Positions 11,861-23,072 of a stretch of 64,000 bases of DNA are shown in pieces. The notes below the pieces were generated by a model. That model had not been told where the DNA came from. It was given only the letters and a program-made list of their open reading frames with translations, and did no database searches. A program made the position numbers and the translations under genes. Origin of the DNA: Hibiscus mutabilis (taxonomy: Eukaryota > Streptophyta > Magnoliopsida > Malvales > Malvaceae). The number at the start of each line of letters is the position of its first letter. Positions within the stretch are counted from its first letter, which is position 1. Location of the stretch: NCBI GenBank assembly GCA_019671005.1, contig CM033752.1, positions 18,174,969 to 18,238,968 of the forward strand, in the 5' to 3' direction.

Positions 11861-14639
11861 GCTGTTTATGACTCTATGGCTAGCCAACAATACCTTTGAA
11901 CCTCTATATCATACTTGGCCTTTATATCATCAAATATTTCATCCATGGCAATGTATATCAATTTATATTAACATGAAGTTGTTCATAACCGAATAACATT
12001 AATAGTAAACCATCATCAATAACTAGTGATCAATGCATTTATTTTCAACCTCTGACATATTTAAAGTATGTCAAATATATGATCAATGACATCATTATCA
12101 TGACAATATATAAACCATGTAGACTCATCGCAAGTCCTACCGGTGATGTATAAAACATCCATGTATAATGTTATGCATGCATTGCACTCACCTGTGCCAT
12201 TTATTTGTATGCCTCACTAAGTCCTCTTTAAACTTTTTCTTCATTACCCCATGAACCTCTCTTGATTCAAACTTGAGCTTTATAAATCAAATAAGGGAAA
12301 TATTTGTTAGATCCCAATCTAACAATATTTTAGACGTAATGTCAATATAATCACCCAAATATAACATTTATAAATGTTTTTCCCTTCTTCCTTGTACTGT
12401 TCAAAACTTATTACGGTCCTTAATGACCAATTTGAACATTCAACAACTATTCATACTCTAAATGTTCCAATTCTTCTATTTCAAAATCATTCGAGTCAAT
12501 TTCCATAAAGTTTCAAACTTTACTAATGTGACATTTTAGTCACTAATTTTACCAAGGTACTTGAATTTAAACTTAATTCAAGTAATCACCTATTACCAAG
12601 AATTACAAAACTTTCCCTTTTATTTTCCATTTGATCGAATTGGTCACCAAACTTTGGAAAGTTTGAAATTCTCCCATTTTAGTCCTTAATAAACTTGAAT
12701 CATTAGTTCTAGCTCATTTTCATCTAAGCCACCATCAAAACAATAATTTCCAAAATAATCCTCTATTTTCTCATTCTTGCCAAAATGGTCCTTTTTCATC
12801 ATTTCAAGTCAATTTGATCACATTTTCAATAATTTCTCTTTAATCCTTCTTCAACAAAATAATTCCATAAACAACCTCTTAATTTTCTCATAATGCCGAA
12901 TAGGTCCCTAAACTTTTCAAAATTTTCAATTTGGTCCTAAATTGTCAGTTCAAGCTTGAAATACATTTTCTACCAATTTCCATCATCAAATAAATTTTTG
13001 ACAATTTAGTCCCTAAATTTTCCCAAGTTGCCAAATTGGTCCTTCACCATAAAAAAATTGATTTTTGATCCAATTAGCATTCTAATATGCTAAAATAAAC
13101 TTTTCACCACAAATACATCATTTCCCCCATCAAATAAAAATTCAAGAATAATCCCCCCCAAATTTTCCACATTTTTGAATTGGTCCCTAGATTTTCCAAA
13201 TGGGGATTTTTCATTATAACATCAAAATTAAGCTTCTTGAATCACAATTACTTCAATTTCATCATCAATTCCATAATCCTAACTAAAACCCTAAATTTCA
13301 AGAATAGGGTTTATTACTTTCAACATAAAATTAACTTGATTTCAAGCTTGTTTTCATCAAAACTAAGCTTAATTCATCATCTACTACTTAATTTCAATCA
13401 TAATCCATGAAACCCTAATTTTTCTCTCTTTAAACCCTAATCCAATACTTCATAACTCCATACAATTTTACTATCAAAATATAGAGAATGAAGAGTAGAT
13501 CACTTTACCTTAAACAACCTTGCTTGAATTCTTGATCAAATGCCTTGAATTTGAGCTAGAAAAATTTTCTTTATTTTTCCCTATATTTTTCTCCAAGTTT
13601 GAAATTGGGAGGAAGAGGATGAACTTTTTGTTCATTAAACCTGACTTGTATTCTAATATAGAATAATAATTTGCCACTTGTTACTTGAAAAATGAATTTT
13701 TTATTCATTTTCCACATTTTCCAAATTTGCCCCCTTAAGTAAATGAAAATTACAACTAGCTCAAAATTATGTCATTCCATTACATTTGAACTAGGTTGGT
13801 TCCAATCCAACCGGCCATCATCATTAAATAATCATAAAATATCATTTATGATTTTTGTTCGATCCAATTTCCCAATTTTCACCTTCTACGATTTTTTTCT
13901 TTATCGAACTATCAACTCTAATTCAGGAATCACATATTTCCTTAATTCCATAAATATATCCATACTTTCATACAAAATCCTCCACTTTAATAAAGTCAAA
14001 CTTAGAAATTTGACTTGATCCAAAAATATCGATAATTACCCAAAATCTCTATCGGGTAACATCTTTCTTGAAAATCCTTCATTAAGCTTTTATAATGAAC
14101 TTTTATAACCTTCCTCTATCTTATGATGAATCTCATAATTATTCGATTCAATTCGGATATCCAAATTCCATTTAAACTTCGACTGTAATTTCTCAATAAT
14201 AGAAACATCGGATCCAACCAAAATCTTCACATTCGATCCACACCGTAAGGTGATCTATTTATTTATGAAATACAAACCCTTAAATTTTTGGAAATTACAA
14301 CTCTAGTCCCCAGATTTTTCCAAAGTTTATACTTTAGTCATAAAATTTCCAAAAATTACATTTTGGTCACTAACTTTTTAAACTTCAATTCTCATTCCAA
14401 ATTTCCTTAAAATTTAACCAAAATTTAAGAACACCTTATTCAATTCACTATGTATCACATGAGACCTTTAAACCTTAGAAATTTCCTTTTCAAAACCCAT
14501 AATTAGAGAAATCCTAACTTTTGCATTTTTATCATTTTAGTCACTAAGTTAGCTTTTAAGCTATTATCTTATTACTAAATGACCCTTAATCAACTTAGTA
14601 AATTTTGGGGTATCATAATTCACTCCCTTTAAGAAAATT

Positions 14640-15860
14640 CGTCCTCGAATTTTCAACATATACTTGATTCAAAAGGTTTGGATATTGCTTTTTCATCTAC
14701 TTCTTAGTTTCTCAAGTGGCTTCCTCAACCTTGTGATTTCCCCAAAGAATTTTCACCACATGAATTTTCTTGTTCCTTAATTCTTTAACTCTATATACTA
14801 GAATTTTCACTGGCTCTTCTTCATATGTTAAATATAGTTGTAACTCAATTTCCTCGGGAGTGATGACATGTGAGAGATCTAACCAATATCTTTATAGTAT
14901 AGATACATGAAATACATCGTGTAGTTTGCTTATCTCTGGTGGTAAGGCTAACTAGTAAAACAAAGGTCCTACTCTTTTCAAGATCTCACATGGTCCAATA
15001 AATCTAGAGCTAAGCTTTTCCTTTTTATCCAAATCGTAACCTTTTCTTCCAGGTTAATACCTTTAGAAACAATTTATCTCAAATTATTCTGAATAATTCT
15101 CACTTTGTTCTCCTTTTATAGAGTTAGATCAATTCCATTTTCCTTCGAATTATTTTGTACATTTTGGTCCTATAGCTCAAACCAATTAAGTGGAACCTTA
15201 CATCTTCTTCCAGATAATACTTCAAATGGTGCCATTCTGATGTTTTCCTGGTACTATTATTATAAGCAAATTCAGCTAAAGGAAAATACATTTTCCATGA
15301 TCTTTCTAATTCAATTACACAAACCGTTAACATATCTCTAAAATCTGAATAGTTCATTCTGATTGTTCATCTGTTGAGGATGAAAAGTTGTGCTAAAGTT
15401 GAATCGAGTACCCAAGACTTTATGCAAAGATTTTCAAAATCTTGAAGTAAACATTGGATCTCTTTCAGATACTATTGAAATATGTACTCTATGTGACCGA
15501 ACTACCTCCTTAATATATAACTCAGCATACTTGTCTATAGAATAATCTATTTCAGACAGGAAAGAAGTGTACTGATTTGGTCAATCTGTCAACTATTACC
15601 CAACTCAAATATTTCTTGTACGGTGTCAAAGGTAGCCCTATTAAAAAATCCATGGTTACTCATTTTCCCTTTCCACTGAGGAATGGAAATCAATTGCAAC
15701 AATCCAAAAGGCACTTGATGTTCTACTTTTACTTGCTAACATGTCAAGCATTTAGAAATAAACTCAGTTATAAATCTTTTCATGCTTGACCACCAATATC
15801 AATCTTATATCTTGATACATCTTATTTCCACTTTGATGCATAGTCAAAAGACTAATGTGC
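14640..15860 (-). pseudogene. Chromovirus integrase with chromodomain (broken)
   Basis: From the right: zinc-binding part (FISKCLTC, stop, QVKVEHQVPFGLLQL), catalytic core (MDFLIGLPLTP, VIVDRLTK, then SIVSERDPMFTSRF and LGTRFNFSTTFHPQ), the FPLAEFAYNNS stretch near 15270, and a chromodomain near 14650-14900 (EEEPVKILVYRVKELRNKK, HVVKILWGNHKVEEATWE). The second catalytic Asp, normally SDRDP, is Glu (SERDP, about 15465), while the first Asp and the later Glu (NQNE) are kept. Several stops interrupt the frame. The chromodomain would have steered integration into heterochromatin. Confidence 0.8.
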
Positions 15861-16029
15861 CTCAAACAGAAGTTATTTCTTCAATTCTTCATCAATCGAA
15901 ATATAGATTCTTGCTCGATAATACAAGTATCTTTCAAATTAACTTTAAAGCCTTTGGTTTCACCATTTTCCACTTGTTTGAACCTTGATAACACTTCTCA
16001 TCTTTTCTTTAAGAATCTTTTTTATTCAT

Positions 16030-16700
16030 TCAAATAAATAATACATCTTTCCTTAGTGTCTTGGTCATTAGAGAAGCAATCATTGAAAAATTCTTTACAA
16101 ACTTTCGATAATAATTGGCTAGTCTCAAGAAACTTCGAACCTCTGATATATTCTTTGGTAATTCCAATCAACTATAGCTTGTATTTTCTTGAGACCCACT
16201 CTTATTCATTTTTCTGAAACCATATGACCAAGAAAAGTAACTCCTGAAAACCTCTCTTGTCTTTGATTAAACTAAAATATCATCAATAAATATCATCACA
16301 AACTAATCCAAAATAAGACTGAATTATTCAGTTCATCAGATCCATGAATGCGGTAGGAGTATTAGTCAATCCAAACAACATTAATACAAACTCATAATAT
16401 CCGTACTAAATTTGGAAAACCGTCTCTAGAATATCATCTTCCTGAATCTTCAACTTATAATGCCCTAATCGAATATCAATCTTCGAAACTACAACTGCAC
16501 CCTTTTAAATGATCAAAAAGATCATCAATCCTTGGAAGATGATACTTATTCTTCATTATTACTTTATTTAGCTGATGATAATCTATGCATAATCATATAG
16601 ATCCATCTTTCTTTTTCACGAATAACACCGGTGCGCCCCAAGGTGACACACTTGGTCTTATAAAACCCCAATCCAACAATTCTTGTAATTGTACCCTTAA
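16030..16700 (-). pseudogene. Chromovirus reverse transcriptase (broken, RNase H missing)
   Basis: Sense order: WGAPVLFVKKKDGS, CIDYHQLNKVIMKNKY, LPRIDDLFDHL, the palm GYYEFVLMLFGLTNTPTAF and the catalytic box FIDDILV near 16263-16295 with both Asp kept, then the connection FLGHMVSEK (about 16200) and IRVGLKKIQAIVDWN. The frame shifts repeatedly. Right after the connection (about 16030) the sequence jumps to the spacer before integrase (VENGETKGFKVN near 15950), so the whole RNase H domain has been deleted. The copy could not complete reverse transcription even if translated. Confidence 0.8.
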
Positions 16701-16989
16701 CTCTCAAAGCTCGGTTGGATCCATTCTGTACGGGGCCATCGATAGGGGTGCAGTACCAGGTAATACCTCTATTTTAAATTCTACTTCTTGATCAGGGGTA
16801 ATCATGGTAATTCATCAGGAAATACCTCTGGATACTTCTAAACTGTAGGAATATCTTCCAATTTAATCTCAGCAGTTCTGGTATCTACCACATTTGTTAA
16901 GAAAACTTGGCAACCTTGTAGCAACCGTTTCTTAACAGAAACAGCTGAAATCACATTAGATAGAAGATTCATCCTTTCACCCACTACTA

Positions 16990-17256
16990 TTATTCTTCAC
17001 CTTTTGAAATTTTCAAGATTAATCGCTTTAAGCAACAATCCACACTAGCATAGTAAAAAGATAACCAATCCATGCCTAAAACCATTTCAATTTCTTCGAA
17101 AGGTAGCTCCATTAGGTTTTCCAGAAACTCAGTTTCTTGCACCTTTTTCAGACAATTTCTACATGTCCAACTCATCCTTACATTATAACTCAACAAGTTT
17201 GGAGTCACTATATTACTCGAAATAGGTTCTAAGAGGATATATCGTTCGCCACTCAA
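16990..17256 (-). pseudogene. Chromovirus aspartic protease, C-terminal part
   Basis: 88 open codons. The segment MVLGMDWLSFYYASVDCCLK matches the conserved end of the retropepsin domain of Tekay-like elements (normally DVILGMDWLS with VDC). The catalytic Asp region expected upstream is not recognisable. To the right, 17260-17840 should hold gag but shows no capsid or zinc-knuckle motif, so gag is deleted or unrecognisable. Confidence 0.75.
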
Positions 17257-17259
17257 CTT

Positions 17260-17858
17260 CGTACTTATATATGAATGTACATAGAGTCTTGATCAATCAA
17301 AATCAATACAGTTTTATCAAAAAGATAAAATATGCCAACTATGATTTTTAGTTCATTCAAATCTTTATCAGTTCTATAATTATAAAATCAAAATGATGTG
17401 CACAACCCTGACTGTGAAGCAAATCCTTATGATTCCCTCAATCTAATTTATTCTCAGAGTAACAATACAATTTCATCCAATTTTTTTCTATCCAACAGTA
17501 AAATCCATCCATACTAATCTTCAAATAATTTAACCACCAATCTGCAGTCACTAGACATTTATCTACTTTTCATTTAAATTTAGATATTCCTTAGTCCTAC
17601 ACCGTCACTCCCTTTTGTGTCGGTGTTCTTTCTTATTCTACTAAATTCAAAGTACTATTACCACTGCCGGTTCTTTTCAGAACCTCTCATTCACCGACTC
17701 ATCTTAAATTTATTTTAGTAAAGAGTGATATTAATCAAATCATACAAACATAAGATCAGTAATATTGATATCCTAGTGGCATGTATACTTTTTTTAACAT
17801 AAAACCACTTCCATTTTGGCCAAGAACCGGCTAAACCTGTAGCTCTGATACCAATAAA
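17260..17858 (-). other. Leader region of element A without recognisable gag
   Basis: About 600 bp between protease and LTR, ending with a perfect tRNA-iMet primer site (TGGTATCAGAGC, 17842-17853). No gag motifs seen. The second copy is 22474-23072. Confidence 0.6.
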
Positions 17859-20419
17859 TGTAACACCCTTTTCTCGTATTCATCATTGAACACGAGATAG
17901 AGATGTCACAAAACATTTGTAAAAGCATCTATATTTATAATTTGGTAAAAAAAAATTAAAAATATTACAATTTAGTCTTTATTTACAAATCTAATTAATC
18001 GCGTAAAGTTTAAACTTTATATTTTCGTCTTCAAATCAGGTTTAATTTCAGCCAGCATCTTATCAATTTAATTCGACTTTATATAATTAGTGAATTGCCT
18101 AAAGAATGTCTGATTCAAAATTCACCTAGATTCCAACTAAAATACAATTTATATCAGAGCATGCATAACCTTTTAATAAATATGCCAACTAGTGAATATC
18201 AAACAACCTCAAATATTATGTCACTGATACTGATGTACTTGTTCTTCATAAATGATGTCTACTAATGCTCCTTACTCTAAACGCTCCTCTTTTTTCCTCT
18301 GAAATAAAACAGTCACACGCTAAGTATTTACTTAGTGGGGCAATAATTTGAATTCAAGTGCAATTGGCATAATATCAATATTAATGATTAACAATGCATA
18401 TGATCACCTTACCATTACATGCTCGTTAACATAAATAAATATGTAATAGCATATATGTATATCAAAGTGATAAGATTAGGTCTTACCAATAACGTTGCCA
18501 TTTCCATCTGTAAGCTTTCAATGCTTACCAGTACCTTTTCGATTTCTACCTGCAACCTTTCAAGCTTATCTTTCTGTTTCTTTTTATTCATTTCATTTTA
18601 TTTAGCCCAAGGTATCGAATTAAGAGATTCTATGTACACGAGTCATCCCCCTATACTTACTTGAGTATTGGGTATTATAGCACTCTACCGGGAGTGCTTA
18701 GCACCAAGTGCTTTCGGTATACTTACCGGAGTATACCATTAATGGAATTTGCACTTTACTTGAAGTGCTTAGAATAAATTTGCACTTTACATGAAGTGCT
18801 TAGAATATTTATACAGTTGTTTATGACTCTATGGCTAGCCAACTATACCTTTGAACCTTTATATCATACTTGGGCTTTATATCATCAAATATTTCATCCA
18901 TGGCAATGTATATCAATTTATATTAACATGAAGCGGTTCATAACTGAATAACATTAATAGTAAACCATAATCAATAACTAGTGATCAATGCATTTATTTT
19001 CAACCTTTGACATATTTAAAGTATGTCAAATATATGATCAATGACATAATTATCATGACAATATATAAACCAGGTAGACTCATCGCAAGTCCTACCGGTG
19101 ATGTATAAAACATCCATGTATAATGTTATGTATGCATTGCACTCACCTGTGCCATTTATTTGTATGCCTCACTAAGTCCTCTTTAAACTTTTTTTTCATT
19201 ACCCCACGAACCTCTCTTGATTTGAACTTGAACTTTATAAATAAAATAAAGGAAATATTTGTTAGATACCAATCTAACAATATTTTAGACATATTTTAAT
19301 ATAATCACCCAAATACAACATTTATAAATGTTTTTCCTTTCTTCCTTGTACTGTTCAAAAGTTATTACGGTCCTTAATGACCAATTTGAACATTCAACAA
19401 CTATTCATGCTCTAAATGTTCCAATTCTTGTATTTCAAAATCGTTCAAGTCACTTTCCATAAAGTTTCAAACTTTACTAATATGACATTTTAGTCACTAA
19501 TTTTACCAAGGTACTTGAATTTAAACTTAATTCAAGTGATCACCTATTACCAATAATTACAACACTTTCCCTTTTATTTTCCATTTGACCGAATTGGTCC
19601 CCAAACTTTGGACAGTTTGAAATTCTCCCATTTTAGTCCTTAATAAACTTGAATCATCAGTTCTAGCTCATTTTCATCTAAGCCACCATCAAAACAATAA
19701 TTTCCAAAACAATCCTCTATTTTCCCATTCTTGCCAAAATGGTCCTTTTCATCATTTCAAGTCAATTTGATCACATTTTCAATAATTGCTCTTTAATCCT
19801 TCTTCAACAAAATAATTCCATAAATATCCTCGTAATTTTCTCAAAATGTCGAATAGGTCTCTAAACTTTTCAAAATTTTCAATTTGGTCCTAAATTGTCA
19901 GTTCAAGCTTGAAATATCATTTTCTACCCATTTCCATCATCAAATAAATTTTTGACAATTTAATCCCTAAATTTTCCCAAGTTGTCGAATTGGTCCTTCA
20001 CTATAAAAATTGATTTTTGATCCAATTAGCATTATAATATGCTAAAATAAACTTTTCACCAAAAATACATCATTTCCCCCATCAAATAAAAATTCAAGAA
20101 TAATCCCCCCCAAATTTTCCACATTTTCGAATTGCTCCTAAATTTTCCAAATGGAGATTTTTCATTCTAACTTCAAAATTAAGCTTATTGAATCACAATT
20201 AATTCAATTTCATCATCAATTCCATAATCCTAATTAAAACTCTAAATTTCAAGATTAGGGTTTATTACTTTCAACATGAAATTAACTTGATTTCAAGCTT
20301 GTTTTCATCAAAACTAAGCTTAATTCATCATCTACTACTTAATTTCAATCATAATCCATGAAACCCTAATTTTTCTCTCTTTAAACCCTAATCCAATACT
20401 TCAGAACTCCATGCAATTT
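17859..20419 (-). repeat. Middle LTR of element A, truncated
   Basis: Starts TGTAACACCC like the flanking LTRs but stops at GCAATTT, where integrase sequence (CATCTTCTTCC) follows directly. This is the junction of the tandem duplication. No homology of more than a base or so at the breakpoint, so end joining is likely. Confidence 0.9.
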
Positions 20420-21078
20420 CATCTTCTTCCGATAATACTTCAAATGGTGCCATTCTGATGTTTTCCTAATACTATTATTATAAGCAAATTCAGCTAAAGG
20501 AAAATACATTTTCCATGATCTTTCTAATTCAATTACACAAACCGTTAACATATCTCTAAAATCTGAATAGTTCATTCTGATTGTTCATCTGTTGAGGATG
20601 AAAAGTTGTGCTAAAGTTGAATCGAGTACCCAAGACTTTATGCAAAGATTTTCAAAATCTTGAAGTAAACATTGGATCTCTTTCAGATACTATTGAAATA
20701 TGTACTCTATGTGACCGAACTACCTCCTTAATATATAACTCAGCATACTTGTCTATAGAATAATCTATTTCAGACAGGAAAGAAGTGTACTGATTTGGTC
20801 AATCTGTCAACTATTACCCAACTCAAATATTTCTTGTACGGTGTCAAAGGTAGCCCTATTAAAAAATCCATGGTTACTCATTTTCCCTTTCCACTGAGGA
20901 ATGGAAATCAATTGCAACAATCCAAAAGGCACTTGATGTTCTACTTTTACTTGCTAACATGTCAAGCATTTAGAAATAAACTCAGTTATAAATCTTTTCA
21001 TGCTTGACCACCAATATCAATCTTATATCTTGATACATCTTATTTCCACTTTGATGCATAGTCAAAAGACTAATGTGC
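20420..21078 (-). pseudogene. Integrase fragment, duplicate copy
   Basis: Second copy of 15201-15860. It keeps the zinc-binding part, the core with SERDP and the FPLAEFAYNNS stretch, but ends at the duplication junction, so the integrase C-terminus and the chromodomain are absent. Stops are shared with copy 1, showing that decay preceded duplication. Confidence 0.8.
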
Positions 21079-21246
21079 CTCAAACAGAAGTTATTTCTTC
21101 AATTCTTCATCAATCGAAATATAGATTCTTGCTCGATAATACAAGTATCTTTCAAATTAACTTTAAAGCCTTTGGTTTCACCATTTTCCACTTGTTTGAA
21201 CCTTGATAACACTTCTCATCTTTTCTTTGAGAATCTTTTTTATTCA

Positions 21247-21917
21247 TTCAAATAAATAATACATCTTTCCTTAGTGTCTTGGTCATTAGAGAAGCAATCA
21301 TTGAAAAATTCTTTACAAACTTTCGATAATAATTGGCTAGTCTCAAGAAACTTCGAACCTCTGATATATTCTTTGGTAATTCCAATCAACTATAGCTTGT
21401 ATTTTCTTGAGACCCACTCTTATTCATTTTTCTGAAACCATATGACCAAGAAAAGTAACTCCCGAAAACCTCTCTTGTCTTTGATTAAACTAAAATATCA
21501 TCAATAAATATCATCACAAACTAATCCAAATAAGACTGAATTATTCAGTTCATCAGATCCATGAATGCGGTAGGAGTATTAGTCAATCCAAACAACATTA
21601 ATACAAACTCATAATATCCGTACTAAATTTGGAAAACCGTCTCTAGAATATCATCTTCCTGAATCTTCAACTTATAATGCCCTAATCGAATATCAATCTT
21701 CGAAACTACAACTGCACCCTTTTAAATGATCAAAAAGATCATCAATCCTTGGAAGATGATACTTATTCTTCATTATTACTTTATTTAGCTGATGATAATC
21801 TATGCATAATCATATAGATCCATCTTTCTTTTTCACGAATAACACCGGTGCGCCCCAAGGTGACACACTTGGTCTTATAAAACCCCAATCCAACAATTCT
21901 TGTAATTGTACCCTTAA
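21247..21917 (-). pseudogene. Reverse transcriptase fragment, duplicate copy
   Basis: Second copy of 16030-16700 with the same stops, the same FIDDILV box (about 21480-21512) and the same RNase H deletion. A single-base deletion in an A run (AATCCAAATAAG versus AATCCAAAATAAG) is one of the few differences. Confidence 0.8.
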
Positions 21918-22206
21918 CTCTCAAAGCTCGGTTGGATCCATTCTGTACGGGGCCATCGATAGGGGTGCAGTACCAGGTAATACCTCTATTTTAAATTCTA
22001 CTTCTTGATCAGGGGTAATCATGGTAATTCATCAGGAAATACCTCTGGATACTTCTAAACTGTAGGAATATCTTCCAATTTAATCTCAGCAGTTCTGGTA
22101 TCTACCACATTTGTTAAGAAAACTTGGCAACCTTGTAGCAACCGTTTCTTGACAGAAACAGCTGAAATCACATTAGATAGAAGATTCATCCTTTCACCCA
22201 CTACTA

Positions 22207-22473
22207 TTATTCTTCACCTTTTGAAATTTTCAAGATTAATCGCTTTAAGCAACAATCCACACTAGCATAGTAAAAAGATAACCAATCCATGCCTAAAACC
22301 ATTTCAATTTCTTCGAAAGGTAGCTCCATTAGGTTTTCCAGAAACTCAGTTTCTTGCACCTTTTTCAGACAATTTCTACATGTCCAACTCATCCTTACAT
22401 TATAACTCAACAAGTTTGGAGTCACTATATTACTCGAAATAGGTTCTAAGAGGATATATCGTTCGCCACTCAA
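22207..22473 (-). pseudogene. Protease fragment, duplicate copy
   Basis: Identical in protein sequence to the fragment at 16990-17256 over all 88 codons, including MVLGMDWLSFYYASVDCC. Confidence 0.8.
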
Positions 22474-23072
22474 CTTCGTACTTATATATGAATGTACATA
22501 GAGTCTTGATCAATCAAAATCAATACAGTTTTATCAAAAAGATAAAATATGCCAACTATGATTTTTAGTTCATTCAAATCTTTATCAGTTCTATAATTAT
22601 AAAATCAAAATGATGTGCACAACCACTGTGAAGCAAATCCTTATGATTCCCTCAATCTAATTTATTCTCAGAGTAACAATACAATTTCATCCAATTTTTT
22701 TCTATCCAACAGTAAAATCCATCCATACTAATCTTCAAATAATTTAACCACCAATCTGCAGTCACTAGACATTTATCTACTTTTCATTTAAATTTAGATA
22801 TTCCTTAGTCCTACACCGTCACTCCCTTTTGTGTCGGTGTTCTTTCTTATTCTACTAAATTCAAAGTACTATTACCACTGCCGGTTCTTTTCAGAACCTC
22901 TCATTCACCGACTCATCTTAAATTTATTTTAGTAAAGAGTGATATTAATCAAATCATACAAACATAAGATCAGTAATATTGATATCCTAGTGGCATGTAT
23001 ACTTTTTTTAACATAAAACCACTTCCATTTTGGCCAAGAACCGGCTAAACCTGTAGCTCTGATACCAATAAA

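Larger units (their letters stand above)
11303..12191 (-). promoter_or_regulatory. Predicted LTR intron, element A left LTR
   Basis: Donor CACAG/GTGAGTGCA and acceptor GTTTCACGCGTAG/GAAAAG in element sense, 889 nt apart. The equivalent in the right LTR is 23508-24358. In the middle LTR the acceptor is changed but an AG remains (18299-18301). Confidence 0.45.
10862..14615 (-). repeat. 3' LTR of element A (3754 bp)
   Basis: Begins TGTAACACCC and ends GGGGTATCA, with an adjacent polypurine tract (AAAGGGAGTG reverse, near 14621-14631). Sense-strand features: early donor TTTAAG/GTAAAG (GT at 13508-13507), exon end CTTAGTGAGGCA (12210-12221 reverse), donor CACAG/GTGAGTGCA (12186-12194), inverted-repeat units (11695-11860), hairpin and acceptor (11303-11340). 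Confidence 0.85.
15201..20419. repeat. Tandem duplication, copy 1 (5219 bp)
   Basis: Covers internal region from the integrase core to the primer site and most of the middle LTR. Repeated immediately as 20420-25633. Differences seen by eye are few: 1-bp indels in homopolymers, a handful of substitutions, and one changed block near 18290-18305. Confidence 0.9.

Noticed and set aside
15577..16037. Forward frames of 60-70 codons, duplicated at 20795-21255
   Set aside because: They are antisense to integrase sequence with clear motifs on the reverse strand.
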